Origin: Epiperipatus broadwayi
Lineage: Eukaryota > Onychophora > Udeonychophora > Euonychophora > Peripatidae
Direction: 5' to 3'
Assembly (NCBI GenBank): GCA_028023455.1
Contig: JAQFVV010000279.1
Span: 60,001 to 124,000 of the forward strand
Length of the DNA: 64,000 bases
The notes under the pieces were generated by a model. That model was not told the origin of the DNA. It searched no databases and saw nothing but the letters and a program-made list of their open reading frames with translations. Positions 1 to 11,805 of this stretch are shown piece after piece; position 1 is the stretch's first letter, and each line of letters opens with the position of its first letter. Position numbers and translations under genes: made by a program.

Positions 1-799
1 CATAGAGCATTGTCTTAAGATTCAATATTCAAGAATATAAAGGTCCATGTTTGATTCCCATGCTAGTAATATCACTGGTCAGGCTAGAGACACCAGAAAA
101 AAAGAATAATAAAACAATTCGGTACATTGTGTATATTCTAACCTGTTCACTATTCATCATGATCATCATCAACATCATCCATTATCAGTGCACTGCAAGA
201 TGAAAATCTCTCCAAGTTCAATTCATTTTCTCTGATCTTTAGCTTCTCTTTTCCACATCACCACTGCACACTTTCTTATTTCATCCATCCATTTCACATG
301 TGGCCTCTTTCTGGTTTTTTTTACAATCTCTTAAAAATTCAGTTTAAGACTACAATTGTCAATCTATTATCATCTCTTCTAGTGATATGTCCAGCCCAAC
401 TCCAGTCATTTAATTTTTTCAATGAGGTCAGTAACACCTATTTGTTCTCTTACCAATATATTGCATTTTTGATCTCTTCTTGTTACTCCTGACATGTATC
501 TTCCATACTTCTTTGAATGGTATAAAGTCTCTGTATTGCTCTTCCATTAAGTGTCCAGGTCTCAGATCCATAAGCAAGAACTGGTAAAACACATATATTA
601 AAAACCTTCCTTTTCAAACACATAAGCATATTTTCTTTTAGTATCAAGTTATTTCTACAAAAACCACTTCAACCAAGTTTAATTCTATGATTAATTTTAT
701 CCATTATGTTATCATCTGTATTAATAATCTGACCACAGTATTTGTAACTATTAACTTCTTCTAACTCATCATAATCAATCTTTATTTTCATATTTTGAG

Positions 800-1852
800 A
801 AAATCCATCAACTCTAAAGCATTATTTGCAAAAAACAACTACATCATCTGCAAAATATAAATGACTTAAATAATCTCCATTTATTTTCACTCCTTTAGTG
901 TCTCATTTCAATCCACAAAATACTTCTTGTAGCACTGCTGTAAAAAGTTTTGGAGATAAGGAGTTACCCTATCTTACACCTCCTCAATATTGACTTTACC
1001 ATATCATTATGTGATCTAATTGTTGCTGTTGTATTTTTATAAATATTCTTTAAAATATGACAATATCCTGGATCTATATCTTGATGATCCAATGCTTTAA
1101 TCACTGAAGTAACATTTGTAGAATCAAATGCTTTTTCATAATCTACAAATCCAAAGCATAAAGGCAACTCATATTCATTTGTCATTTCTATAACTTCTCT
1201 CAGTACTAAACCACTTTTAAATCCAGCTTGTTCACTTGATTGCTGGAAATCCAAGGTTCTCTGTAGATGAGTTATAGTTATCTTGATAAAAAATTTGTAT
1301 AAAACTGATAAAAGACTGATAGGTCTGTAATTTCTAATATTTTCCTGATCCCCTTCTTAAAATATTAATATTAATACAGAATTCTTCCAATCTTCCGGTA
1401 CATCTTTATCATTTAGACATTTGGTATATAACTTTGCTAAAATTGTTTCTATTTCTTCACCTGCTTCTTTTAATATATCAATTATAATTCCATTATTACC
1501 TGTAGCCTTTTCTTTCTTCATAAATTTAATTGCATATTTTATTTCTTCATTTAAAATTCTGGGCAATTTGGAAGATATGATAGATATAGGAGGTACTTGT
1601 TCTTTATAACTATATAATTCTTGATAAAAACCTTCTACCCATTTCATGATGTTATCTCTTTTTTTTAGTAATAATTCCATTTTTTTTTCTTATTGCAGAT
1701 ATAAATTTCCTACCAATACCAAAATGTTGTTTTTCACTCTTGAGACTTTTATTCTCTTCTATAGCCTTCCTTGCTATTTCACAGTTATACTTTCTTATAT
1801 CATTTTCAACTCTTTTGCGCACCATTTTACAAAATTTTTGGTATTCAATCAT
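800..1852 (-). pseudogene. RTE reverse transcriptase remnant
   Basis: Three blocks of reverse transcriptase are visible on the minus strand. 1652-1852 is the linker. 1357-1680 is the N-terminal fingers, with KKEKATGNNGI and ILKEAGEEIETILAKLY, matching the 'KAPGEDGI' region. 964-1254 contains EQAGFKSG and FVDYEKAFDS, the motif A aspartate block. Below 964 another frame continues with GVR*GNSLSPKLF (motif B) and LYFADDVVVF (motif C, FADD at about 843-854). All catalytic motifs can be located, but stops and frame changes make it non-functional. The enzyme would copy LINE RNA at the nicked target. Confidence 0.85.
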
Positions 1853-2169
1853 TTTTGTATATCTTCATATTTCTTCTTTTCTTCATACATTTTCTAGTCT
1901 CAGTAAAAATTTTATTGATCAATTGCTGCTTTTTTTAACCAGCTATTTTTGTTGCAGTTTTTAAAAGTGTATCAATTATTTTCTTATTAATTTTATTCAA
2001 ATCTGAATCGTGTTCAAAATCTACTCATGCTTGAAATCAATTTATAAGTTCTAATTTAAATTCACTAGAATGTTTGTGAAGATTAGGAGTATCAACTGTA
2101 TATACTGTTTTTCTTAATAATTTTTCTCTCTCTCTCTCTATCTAGTTTGCATTAACATGTGTCTTACAT

Positions 2170-2760
2170 CTCATTAATCAATTATTACATTCTATGTTGG
2201 ATTTATTAAGAACAGTATAATTTTGAACTACATATTTTCTGTTAATCAAAATATAATCCAATTCTGCTGTTCCTTTATTTAATGCTTCCATGTTAATTTC
2301 CATTTAGCATTTTTTCACAAAAAGAATAAAGTTTTATCTTTCTGCAAAAGTCTATGGCCTTTCTCATTTCTATCACCATAACTCATTTATTGATAACACT
2401 TTCATCTTTCAATTGTTTACCAATTTTATCATAGAAGTCTCCCATAACAAATTTTAAATGTAGTTTTGTCTGATCAAAAGCTTTTGTACATCTATATAAA
2501 AACTCTTTATGTCATCACAATGAGAACTTGTTGGGGTCTAACCCTGAATTATTGCATTTTATATCTGCTATTAAGTTTAATAATTAACTTTGCCAGTCTG
2601 TTTGATACACCATTATTCTCCATAATGTTATTTTTCCACTTTTTTTAATAATAAATCCTATTCCACTTGTGTTTCCAATATTTGTGTTTTTTGTAGCATA
2701 GTACATGGACACTTATTAAATCAATTATATCTTTACCTTTTCTCCTAAATTCACAAAGTC
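2170..2760 (-). pseudogene. RTE endonuclease (APE-like) remnant
   Basis: Translating the minus strand in shifting frames gives a recognisable endonuclease. A GNTSGIGFI-like stretch comes first (near 2680), then VMGDFYDKIGKQ near 2420-2448, corresponding to the GDFNAKIG motif of RTE endonucleases. ELDYILINRKYVVQN follows near 2225-2261, matching the 'EIDYILINRKW' block. In the family this domain nicks the target DNA before reverse transcription. The domain is broken by several stops and at least two frame changes. It directly precedes the reverse-transcriptase remnant on the same strand. Confidence 0.75.
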
Positions 2761-2870
2761 AATAATGTTCTATTTTATATGAGATTATTCTTCTTCCAAT
2801 TTTTGAAATTTTCCTTCACTTGAAAGTTATCTGTAGTTGTAAGTATCTAAATAAAAAAAATGTCATCATC

Positions 2871-3290
2871 AAATGGCAGTCTGCATCTGCGACCAGGAGA
2901 CTTTTAGTATCCTTGTCTTTTGTGATAACTATTGCCTTGGCTGGTAACTTTACAGCCTTCTGAAAATAAGGACCATGATTTAATTTTGTCCTTCATGATT
3001 GTAAATATCTATCAAAAAAAAAAATCATTCACACACATATTCATTTTACTTCAAGAAAGCTCTACTAATTTCTGTTAAGCACTATCAGATGACTGAGAAG
3101 AAACATTATGGTAGTTTTTGATCTTATGTGTATATATATATATGTATATATATATATCTTGTACTTTTCAAAATTTTTGATTACTGTATTTACTAATATT
3201 ATAAGATTCCGTATATTGCTTTGAAAAAATACAGGTATCGATTTATGATATATATATATATATATATATAAATACAGGTATCGATTTATG

Positions 3291-3324
<34 letters not shown>

Positions 3325-4910
3325 ATGCATAACATATTGTGTTAAAATTTTGGCAAAGTAATAATTCACAATGATCAGGTTATCTCTTCATTCTGATATG
3401 CCATTAACTTATCACTTCAACCTGCATTTGTGTAAATAATTGAATGGATTCATACATAAGTGCATAGAGTAAATGCAAAAGTTTTATGTTTACAAGATGG
3501 CATAATAACTATAACATATGACATATTTTAAGTATATTAAATTATTTATGCATTTTCATATCGATATATATCTTCGTTGTTCAAATCTTGAAAAAAATTG
3601 CAAATTTATGTCAGGTTAAATGAGACAAAATCATTTAATCCACATGTGAACTGAACCACATAGGACAAAATAATATAATTGTTTTATTGCTTCAGAACAC
3701 TGGAAATGCAAACACTGTAATCAGTCCAAGGATCTTACATTCATTATACAATGACAAATATTCTATTATTGTGTATGTGTAAAGTTGCATGCTTGCACAT
3801 ATGTACATTATATTATATTCCATTTGTAAGATGTATGTGTATGTATACACACAATATGTATAAGTGTGATTATAAATTTTATATATATATATTATACATA
3901 CCTGACTTAATGATAAATAAAAAGAAAAAAAAAAAGCTTTATTATCTTTACTTTATCAGTGTTGTTATAAGAGCGCGCGCACACACACACACGCACAACG
4001 TTACATATATATATATATATATATATTGCATTGCTAAGTAATGTATATGAAAATTATATAAGAAAAAAAAAGAAAGGTAAAAAAGTTTTACTTTAAAAAA
4101 CGCAATTTGATTTTGCTATTTGTTATGGACTGTAAATTATGTAAGAGTCTATAAGAATTCTGAATAATTGTATGTTACATTGACAAGAGCAATGGAACAT
4201 TGTGAAAAGTATTTTAGTATTAAGCAATACAATAGTTGTTATTATATATTCTTTTTCAGTCTTATGTATTTGTATATTATTTTCTCTTTTAATTAATAAA
4301 TAAAATATAGTAATAGTTAATGAAAATGATTGTAGCTTTCTGACATCAGTATTATACAAATATAGGCCGTATAAAGTTTAATATTATTTTCAGGAATCAC
4401 ATACATTTAGAATGATTTTTTAAGGTGTCAGATATGTAGTTCAACTATCTGGTCATCTAATATTATTCAGTAAATAGAATGAAACAAAGCTGGGAAAGGA
4501 TTAAAATCTTTTACTAATCTTCTAAAATGTTGATATTTTTTTATTGTTAGCTCTGGAGGCAGTTTTGTCAATATTTAACATTTGATTTTAATATTAAATT
4601 ATTATTCTATAATGGAAATTAATAAATTGGACATGATATATTAGAAATATAAGTTTGGAAATGAAAAGCTTTCTAAAAAGCTTGTATGAACTTGGTAAAT
4701 ATTGAAAAATTTAAAATTATAATAATAGATATAGTTTGAAATGAGAACAAATCATTTTTTCACTATTCAACAGTGGACAAGAAAGCAGCTAAATAAATAA
4801 TTGCAGAAAATCAATTAAATCTTTATTTTTTGAAATTTATTTGTAAATTGGAAATAAATAAGTATGATGCTCTGGTAAATTTATAAAATTGCATATTAAG
4901 CATTAAAATT
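2871..4910. other. AT-rich intergenic stretch with dinucleotide repeats
   Basis: No coding motif or transposon end could be recognised. It contains (TA)n and (TG)n tracts, listed separately, and an (AC)n/(AT)n tract at 3970-4026. Short open frames here are formed by the repeats themselves. Confidence 0.6.
3125..3330. repeat. (TA)n/(TG)n microsatellites with duplicated 30-bp block
   Basis: Runs of TA occur at about 3131-3160, 3248-3271 and 3291-3310, the last passing into (TG)n. The block ACAGGTATCGATTTATGATA followed by (TA)n occurs twice in tandem (from about 3231 and 3275), so a unit containing the microsatellite was duplicated. Confidence 0.85.
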
Positions 4911-4920
4911 GATTTTTTTA

Positions 4921-5120
4921 AATCAGTAGGTAGTCAACCTTTGACATATGCTGTTCAATCATGCTACTAACTCAATGATGTTATAGTCAGGACACTCTCA
5001 AACCCAAACACAAGACTTGCATTTAGGTTTGAGAGTGTTCTGCATACTCACTACAACATTGGTGGGTTAGTAACATGATTGACAGTGTATGTTGAAGGCT
5101 GATTATCTTTTGATTAAGAA
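4921..5120. repeat. Fold-back element, about 85-bp imperfect arms
   Basis: The left arm (4921-5005) and right arm (about 5034-5120) are imperfect reverse complements. Both contain CAATCATG(C/T)TACTAAC and end at the loop with ACACTCTCAAACC. No open frame and no clear target duplication are visible. A structure of this kind is usual for a non-autonomous DNA element or MITE. The loop is only about 30 bp. Confidence 0.8.
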
Positions 5121-5319
5121 TTACTAACAAAAACTGCACTTGTAAATTATATCATTATTAAATTGATATTAATATCATCTAATAATGTAATGGACATAAA
5201 GTTACTGAAGATTAAATCTTCATGCTTCCATTCTGAAATGTTTTAGATAGGCCTATATAATTGTATTTAGGTACAAAGATAAGATAGCTATTCTTATCTT
5301 TTAAATATCTCTATCTTGC

Positions 5320-5470
5320 ATTTGTATTTGAGAGTGTCTGCATGCAATGGTGAGATATTAACATGATTAAACAATGCACATTGAATGCTGGCTACTTTCT
5401 GGTTAAGAATAGTTAACAAAAACTGCATTTGTAAATTACATTTGTTATTAAAATTGAATTGATAAATTTT
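5320..5470. repeat. Half copy of the 4921-5120 fold-back family
   Basis: This segment resembles only the right arm of the element at 4921-5120 plus its flank. Shared blocks are TTGAGAGTGT, TAACATGATT and AACAAAAACTGCA(C/T)TTGTAAATTA. The left arm is missing. It could be a truncated insertion or a local duplication of half an element. Confidence 0.65.
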
Positions 5471-5579
5471 TTGAATATACCAAATGATTCTAAATAAATA
5501 TTTTTAAAGGGATTAGTGATGAGTTTTACAATGTCTAGTCATTATGGTGACTGTGTTCCAAACAAATAATAAACTTTTG

Positions 5580-5990
5580 TATTGCCAAGTACTTTAAATG
5601 AAGATATAAGACATGGAATTAAAACTATGAAGAAGAAAATAATAGCTTTAGAAATGGATAAAACAATTATTTATACTATAAAAGAGGTGAGAAATTAGAC
5701 AAATTGTTGACAAGATTATATACAAGAAGTCTAAATGATAAAGATTGGAAAAATACAAAAATGTTAAAAAAGATAATATGTCAGTCTCCTATCAGTTAAT
5801 AAACATCACATGATCACCATTTCTTATGATTGCTTATAACTGTTATTAAAACAGGCAAAACTCTCCATACTGAGTGGCAATATTGTATGGAGAGTTTTGT
5901 CTGTTTTAATCTTCTATCAGTTCTATACAAAATCTTTAGGAGTAGTATTAGTGTGCTTTGACTTCTAATCAACCAAAAGTATAAGTTGAA
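5580..5990 (+). pseudogene. RTE reverse transcriptase fragment, split by a fold-back insertion
   Basis: Plus-strand translation over 5580-5800 gives a degenerate version of the RTE fingers block seen at 1357-1680 on the other strand: EDIRHGIKTMKKK, then LYTRSLNDKDWKN after frame changes. The reading resumes after the insertion, near 5911, as LLSVLYKIF, the expected continuation ('PISLLSVLYKIF'). The LLSV codons are duplicated on both sides of the insert, as a target-site duplication would produce. Only about 300 bp of the LINE remain. Confidence 0.7.
5798..5913. mobile_element. Short fold-back element with 9-bp target duplication
   Basis: A 116-bp insert lies between two copies of CTATCAGTT (5789-5797 and 5914-5922), inside an RTE fragment. 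Its core is a nearly perfect hairpin: 5845-5870 pairs with 5885-5910 over 26 bp with one mismatch, leaving a 14-bp loop. The sequence CTCTCCATAC and the outer block CACCATTTCTTATG are shared with the element at 6433-6640, so the two belong to one family. A 9-bp target duplication would fit a Mutator-like element. That superfamily assignment is inference. Confidence 0.75.
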
Positions 5991-6029
5991 AATAAAAATG
6001 CTTTTAGTATATTTGATCATTGCTATTAT

Positions 6030-6063
<34 letters not shown>

Positions 6064-6432
6064 AGGCATTTGGTACTATAAGTATCTTCATAGTAATGAA
6101 AGATTTGGATCAAGATATACATCTCAGATGTATACTAGTATACTCATGAAGAACATTAATCAAACTGCAGTGATGAGCAAATTATATTCTAAAACTAAAT
6201 TTATACATGTGCAGAACATGGATTAGAAACTATAGATGTAGTTTGTGAAGAAGCAATCAAAGAAACTTGGTTCATTGCACAAAATGAATGCGTGGTGAAT
6301 CAGGAAGCCAATAGCATAAAAAATAATTTTAAAAATGATTTTTTTTTAATGGAGAAATGTTGCAGTGTTGATAAACATAAGTGTAGTTTAAACTATTCTT
6401 GATTCTTTTAATTAATATTAAAGTATATAAAC

Positions 6433-6640
6433 ATGCAAAACTCTCCATACAGTAATGCTACTCAGTGCAAGCCAGAGTCATCAATGGATTTCAGAAGGCT
6501 TGTGTATAAAATCCCTATCTAGTGCCTACTCATCCAATATCCTCAAACTAGTTTCTGGCATCTATTGATTACTCTGGCTTGCACTGAGTGGCACTACTGT
6601 ATGGAGAGTTATGAGCAAGCATAAGAAATGGTGATAATGT
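6433..6640. mobile_element. Second copy of the CTCTCCATAC fold-back family
   Basis: The left arm (6437-6488) and right arm (6560-6610) are reverse complements over about 51 bp with roughly five mismatches, separated by about 70 bp. The outer right part (about 6611-6640) reads, reversed, as CACCATTTCTTATGCTTGC and matches the left outer part of the copy at 5798-5913. The 5798 copy therefore looks like an internal-deletion derivative. No open frame is present. Confidence 0.75.
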
Positions 6641-6699
6641 AATTAAAGTATTTACTGTGTTACAGTGTCTTTACAATGTATATAAAAATGGTAGAAGTT

Positions 6700-7100
6700 T
6701 ATTTTATCACATCATCATCATCATCATTTTTAATCATTATAGGCCCACTGCAGGATGAAGATGTCTCTAAGATTAAATTAATGTCTCTGATCAATGTCCT
6801 TTCTTCCTTACCTCATATCAGCAAACTTTTTATTTCATCCATCCTTTTCACATATAGACTCTTTTTTTTGGTTTTTTAAAAATACATCCTTAGAATCCAA
6901 TTTGAATCTTCAACTGTACTTTTATCTTTTTCTCTAGAAATATGTCCAGCCTAAATCATTTCACTTTCGTATTTCTTTCAATAATGTCAATGATACCTGT
7001 TTGTTCTCATATTTACTTAATTCTTTTTGATCTGTTTTTGTTATTCCTAATATACATATGTCTATACTTAGTTGAATAATCTGAAGTCGTTACATTTCTT
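6700..7100 (-). pseudogene. 3' end fragment of an RTE LINE
   Basis: The region begins, on the plus strand, with an ATC/TCA triplet run followed by CCCACTGCAGGATGAAGATG. It continues parallel to positions 160-560: the TTTCATCCATCC, TTTTCACATATAGACTC and ATATGTCCAGCC blocks are shared. It is therefore a second copy of the RTE 3' end on the minus strand, without the catalytic region. Similarity fades near 7100. Confidence 0.75.
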
Positions 7101-8170
7101 TTCTAAGTAGCCAATTAAATATAGAGCCGGAAATATACATATATATGTAATGATTTTTTCCCCCAACATTTTTTAGGTATTATGTTAGCGATCTATTTTT
7201 TATTGAAATATGTGAATTATTCATGTGTTTATTTTTTGTTTCCATCAGTATTTTTTCCTTCTAAAATATCGCAATTAGCTTAATTCCGCATGAAAGTGAT
7301 AGAATTTCCACCGACTCACTTGTCTCAGAATTACTGAGGAGAGACTTCTTAGTATCAAATATTAATAGTCGGAAGTTAGCATTTATAAGAAATGCTTGCG
7401 TTTTAGTACATACTGCAATATATCACTAAGGATTTTCTTAGATTTCCCAGTGCGATTTTAATTTTTTTTCCGAGTCAATCTCTCATGACCTATTAGGAGT
7501 TAATCAAAGCAATTTAATCTTTGATTTTTCCCAAGTTTAAATTTAAAATTTAATTTCTCAAAAAGATCGTCGCGTTAAGAAATACAGTGCATTCTTAATC
7601 ACGGTACTCAGCGAAGCTCTTGCAGGATTAACATTGCAAAAAAATAAAAAATTGTAAAATAAATATTGAAAAGTAATTAGTTTTCAAGTTTCTTAAACAA
7701 CTTACTTCAAGTTAATATTGATATTTGAAGATAATGAGAAAAGTTTCAAAGAATTAGCGCAGTTTGTTTATTATTTCCTTTTAATTAATGTAGATTAAAC
7801 GTAAGCTGAAATGTTATTTTTTATCTCAGATAAATTGAAACATTTATTTGTAAATTAAAAAAAAATAATGATTTTATATATTTTAATAAGAAAAAAAGGC
7901 AGCATATTAAACAATTAAAAGAATTTAATTAAGTTAATTAAAGTTAAACGTATGATCATCTAATTAATCATTTAATTTTTTTGCAATTAAAGCGTGAAAG
8001 TAAAAGTAGTTAGGAAAAACTAACACAACTTGATTTGAAAATTTGCAATTTTATCAGCGACTTTTAATTACGGGTACATGTTATAAATTAAAACAATCAG
8101 CCAAAATTGTAAATACGATTTAGACCTAATATTAATTTTATCTGCATTCAGTAAATTAAAAAATAGGCTA
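7101..8170. other. Unassigned AT-rich DNA
   Basis: No coding motif, terminal repeat or RNA signature was recognised here. Confidence 0.5.
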
Positions 8171-8450
8171 TAAATCTTAAATAATTAGAGGGGATTTGAA
8201 CCCAGACTTTCAATCTCCCTTCAGCTATCCGTTCCATCTGATATAGCCGATACATGTGAAAAAAAAATAAATGATCTCCAATCAACGATTTCCTATAAAA
8301 CCAGCACTCATCAGTTGGTCCAAATTATCATCTCCCACATACGTATATAATTAGGGCTCAGTTTATATTATGATAACAAATATTCAAACTTTAATAGACA
8401 GACTTCAATCTACTCCATTCTCTAACTCTTCAGCTATCCATATTATTGAA
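8171..8450 (+). repeat. Interspersed repeat, 'ACCAGCACTCATCAGTT' family, copy 1
   Basis: Shares a conserved series of blocks with 45313-45826 (two copies, opposite orientation) and 54722-54975. The blocks in order are a GGGATTTGAACCC-like start, CAGCTATCC, ATAAATGATCTCCAA, ACCAGCACTCATCAGTT, CATCTCCCACATA, TTTATATTA and CAAACTTTAAT. Read in reverse, the start contains GGTTCAAATCC, which matches the RNA polymerase III B-box consensus, and TAGCTGAAGGG, which resembles an A box. The spacing is shorter than in a tRNA, so SINE ancestry is only a possibility. Confidence 0.7.
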
Positions 8451-8616
8451 AATATGATGGTGGAATTCATAAAACCCTTGTTGAGCCATTATTATTGTCA
8501 TACTCATGTTGACTTTAAGTCACTCTGACCGCTCATACATAGGATCTTAATATGTCTATTAAAATATACAGAAGAGAGATAAGTAGAATTCCGGCTAAAT
8601 TGTAATATTTGATTAT

Positions 8617-8745
8617 AAGTATAATGTATGTACTGTATTTTTAGATGTAATTAGAGGGATTTGAATACAGAGCTGAGGGGATTTTGAAAGTCTAGTTCAA
8701 ATCTCCTCTAATTACATCTAAAAGTTTAGTATATGCATTATACTT
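8617..8745. repeat. Fold-back repeat, 50-bp arms
   Basis: 8617-8665 and 8696-8745 are reverse complements with some mismatches (TTTAGATGTAATTAGAGG against CCTCTAATTACATCTAAA). The inner part resembles the tRNA-like end of the repeat family at 8171-8450, so this may be two such ends head to head. Related ends appear near 57580 and 45826. Confidence 0.75.
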
Positions 8746-8774
8746 GTAGTTAAACCTTAAATAAATAAATATTC

Positions 8775-9053
8775 GAGTGGTTATAAAAAGTTGAAAAACC
8801 GGAAGTGAGGTAGTGGGGCTGTGATCCTTGGTCTTGAATTCCATTGCCCCAAGATGTACAGGGTTGCATATATACTAATTTGTTTACATAATGCAGAGTT
8901 CAGTAATGATGTTTGCAAAATGTTCATCAATACATTGCACTTATAATACAGACATTTTATGCCTATAGCACAGAGTGGACTTTGAAAGTCAAGGTTCATG
9001 GATCACGTTTCAAATCCGTCACTTCCGATAACTTGAACTTTTTATGAACCCCT
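8775..9053. mobile_element. MITE-like element with about 60-bp inverted ends
   Basis: The left end reads GGTTATAAAAAGTTGAAAA and continues to CCGGAAGTGA. The right end, reversed, reads GGGTTCATAAAAAGTTCAAG and continues to TCGGAAGTGA. Inner parts also pair (GTGATCC). The middle of about 150 bp has no recognised coding sequence. Superfamily unknown; no clear target duplication. Confidence 0.65.
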
Positions 9054-10440
9054 GAACAATAAACAATTCTTAATTTATTTAATATATTTTATAAGTACTT
9101 CTTTTTAAAAAAATTGGTTATTTTTCAATAATCATTCTTTAGTAGATCCACAGGCATCGTTAACTTCTTGCATTATAAATCAAATATATCTACAATTTCT
9201 ATATATGTATAATAATGTCTGTTTTATTAACAAATTATTTTACTATGGCATTTATCTTGTAATTTTAAAAACTACAATTAACTTTATGCAATTTAAATAT
9301 AACTCAGGTTATTAGTTTAATAGGACTAAAAAGTATGTGATGCATGTATGAATACAATATGGCCAATAACCAGAAAGAAGTCACAGAATGTGGATAAGCC
9401 ACTGCTACCTGATGTCAATTAATGCTAAAGCTTAAACAGATGGCACTAAAGGAGATTTAATAGAATGAGTTACCATATTTCTTTTGAGAATATATAAGTA
9501 AATACAGAAAGCTATGTGGTGACCAAAAATTGAAAACTATCTACAATAAATATAAAATTGAGATCACTAAAATATGTGATTGCTGTATCAGTGTGGAACT
9601 AGATTGCACATGAATATTGACATTGATTTATATCTTTAGATTGTTTGAATCTTATACAAAAAGAAAAAGGTAAAAAGTGGCTGATAGATGTTTAAATATA
9701 TGTTGCTACTCAATGAAAATTACTATAGCCAGTAATAAAATTGTGTATATGGGTAGAACAATACCAACACAGAACCATTGTTTACTTAAGCCTAAACTAG
9801 ATGACTTTAAAGAAATGATAAAGAACAAGATACTGCTTTTATTGCAGATGTTTTGATTATTTAACTTGATAATTACAATCAATTTACTTCATGTAGCTTT
9901 TTTAACATTATAGCCACTGTATAATTGGCCCAAACTGGCTGAATTGCATTTATCTGTAATATTTTTGATGGTTTTGCATTTAATTGAAAGCAAAACATTG
10001 AAATAAAGTTTATATTAATGCCAGTTAAAACAGGTAGATGCCAATATTTATTAGAAAAAAAGTCAAATAAATTTAAAGGGTCGGTTTTCAAGCCAAGAGA
10101 GTGGTCTTTAGCATTGTACTCAAAAATAATTATTACACTGTGCAATTGAATCTTGGAATTGAGAATCATAAGTATAAATTAGTTTGTTTAGTGCATATTT
10201 TATTTTTATGAAATTAAATATTTGTTTGTTTGTTGTTGTTTTTTTTGGGGGGGGTGATATTTACATTTAGATATTATTTGAAAATATTTGTTGTTTTTTT
10301 TTAAAGAAAGTGAAAAAAAATCGTATAGCAGCAAAAAAAATGCGTTTTAAATTGTAGCTGCTATTTGTTATCGTTTTTGTAATCATAAGTTAAATTTTTA
10401 CATGTCAAAAATTATATTCATGAATTTATTTTTTAGCATT
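9054..10440. other. Unassigned AT-rich DNA with one anonymous open frame
   Basis: No known motif was found. A 96-codon open frame lies on the minus strand at 9879-10169. It has no recognised domain, signal or homologue by eye, and a frame of this length can occur by chance. Confidence 0.4.
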
Positions 10441-10462
10441 GCTGATGATGATGATGATAATA

Positions 10463-10520
<58 letters not shown>

Positions 10521-10521
10521 T
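10441..10521. repeat. (ATA)n microsatellite at the 3' end of a LINE
   Basis: A GATGAT run passes into roughly 70 bp of TAA triplets. It abuts the 3' end of the minus-strand LINE, so it is probably that element's triplet tail or its expansion. Confidence 0.9.
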
Positions 10522-10621
10522 TATTTATTCATTATGAAGCAAACAATAAATGTATAATATAGTGAGATAAAATTCCATACAAGAAAAATATTGTGTGAGG
10601 AATTTAAATGTAACAACTAAA

Positions 10622-11330
10622 TACACTAATAAAATACAAAAAAAAAAGTATAAATATAACATAAAATATTAAAATCACACAAATATTGCATTTGGCAATT
10701 CAATCACAGTAGTAAATAATTACAACATAACATACAATATAAGCAAAAAATAAAATAAAATAAAATAAAACTAATGCTTAGCATAATATAACCAGTGCCA
10801 TAAATGCTTTTTAAAAATCAAATATGATAATGTTCATTAAATTTGCAGAACAATCTCTTATAAATACATATTAAATAATTTAGGACCATTATAACTAAAT
10901 TGCTTCCTACTGGATGTTTTAAGAAAATTAGGTAAAGCTAGCTGATATTTAGTAGATAAACGAGTATTTACTAAAAACACTAATAAAATACAAAAAAAAG
11001 TATAAATATAACATAAAATATTAAAATTATACAGATACAGGTATTACATTTGGAAATTCAATAACAGTAGTAAACAATTACAACATAACATACAGTATAA
11101 ACAAAAATAAAACAAAACAAACAAAATAAAACTAATGCTTAGCATAATATAACCAGTACCATAAATGCTTTTTAAAAATCAAATAACTAGTGCTCATTAA
11201 ATTCACAGAACAATCTCTTATAAACATATTAAATAATTTAGGACCATTATAACTAAATTGTTTCCTACTAGATGATTTAAGAAAATTAGGTAAAGCTATC
11301 TGATATTTAGTAGATAAACGAGTATTTACA
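10622..11330 (-). repeat. About 350-bp tandem duplication of the LINE 3' end
   Basis: 10622-10970 and 10977-11330 are diverged direct copies. Shared blocks include ACACTAATAAAATACAAAAA, ACTAATGCTTAGCATAATAT and TAGTAGATAAACGAGTATTT. The unit covers the last codons of ORF2 and the 3' untranslated region. Copies differ by scattered substitutions, so the duplication is not recent, or it reflects two insertions. Confidence 0.85.
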
Positions 11331-11805
11331 ACAGAAGATTTAATATCCAAATGAAGTTTCCTACAATAAATATCAAGAATCACTCATATTTATACAAATG
11401 GAAAACATCTAGTATATTAAAAGTGGCATAAATATCTTTAACAGATGTGGCACGTGATCTACCAAAAATGATATGCATTGTATAATTCTGTAAAACAGAC
11501 AATGTAGTCATTGCAAAAGTAGAACAGTTCCCCCAAACTGATATATTATAACATAATAACCTTTGATAAAAAGAAATATATAAAGTAATCAAAGCTGACC
11601 AAGGAAAAAATTTAGATAAGTAGAAAAACATATAATTTAATTTACGTAAACAAGAACAAAGAAAGTCAATATGGTTTGACAAAGATAGTCTGGAGTCAAT
11701 AAAAACACCTAGATAGCAAATATTATCAACAAATGAAATGTTAGCACAAGTGCTATTACAATGCCAAAAATACTTATTACAAATAGTAATGTTAAGCGAA
11801 TGCAA
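11132..11805 (-). pseudogene. LINE ORF2 C-terminal region
   Basis: Two overlapping frames (11380-11805 and 11132-11383) continue the reverse transcriptase into the thumb and C-terminus. They contain FVDNICYLGVFIDSRLS ('YLGV.ID..L'), SALITLYISFYQRLLCYNI, and NTRLSTKYQIALPNFLKSSS followed by QFSYNGPKLFN. The protein ends with a stop at about 11132. Part of this C-terminal coding sequence was duplicated downstream (10622-10970). Confidence 0.8.

Larger units (their letters stand above)
140..2870 (-). mobile_element. Degenerate RTE-clade LINE, nearly full ORF length
   Basis: On the minus strand this stretch reads as an apurinic-type endonuclease followed by a reverse transcriptase, in the order expected for RTE non-LTR retrotransposons, but split over several frames with stops. 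The 3' part carries a non-coding tail ending in a CATCATC-type triplet run (TGA repeats on the element strand, near 159-183), typical of RTE 3' ends. A related 3' fragment in the same orientation lies at 6700-7100. No target-site duplication could be identified. The element is dead: no frame spans more than about 110 codons. Clade assignment rests on motif wording by eye, not on a tree. Confidence 0.85.

Noticed and set aside
9879-10169. 96-codon minus-strand frame as a host gene or exon
   Set aside because: No domain, splice structure or composition shift; length is compatible with chance in this window.
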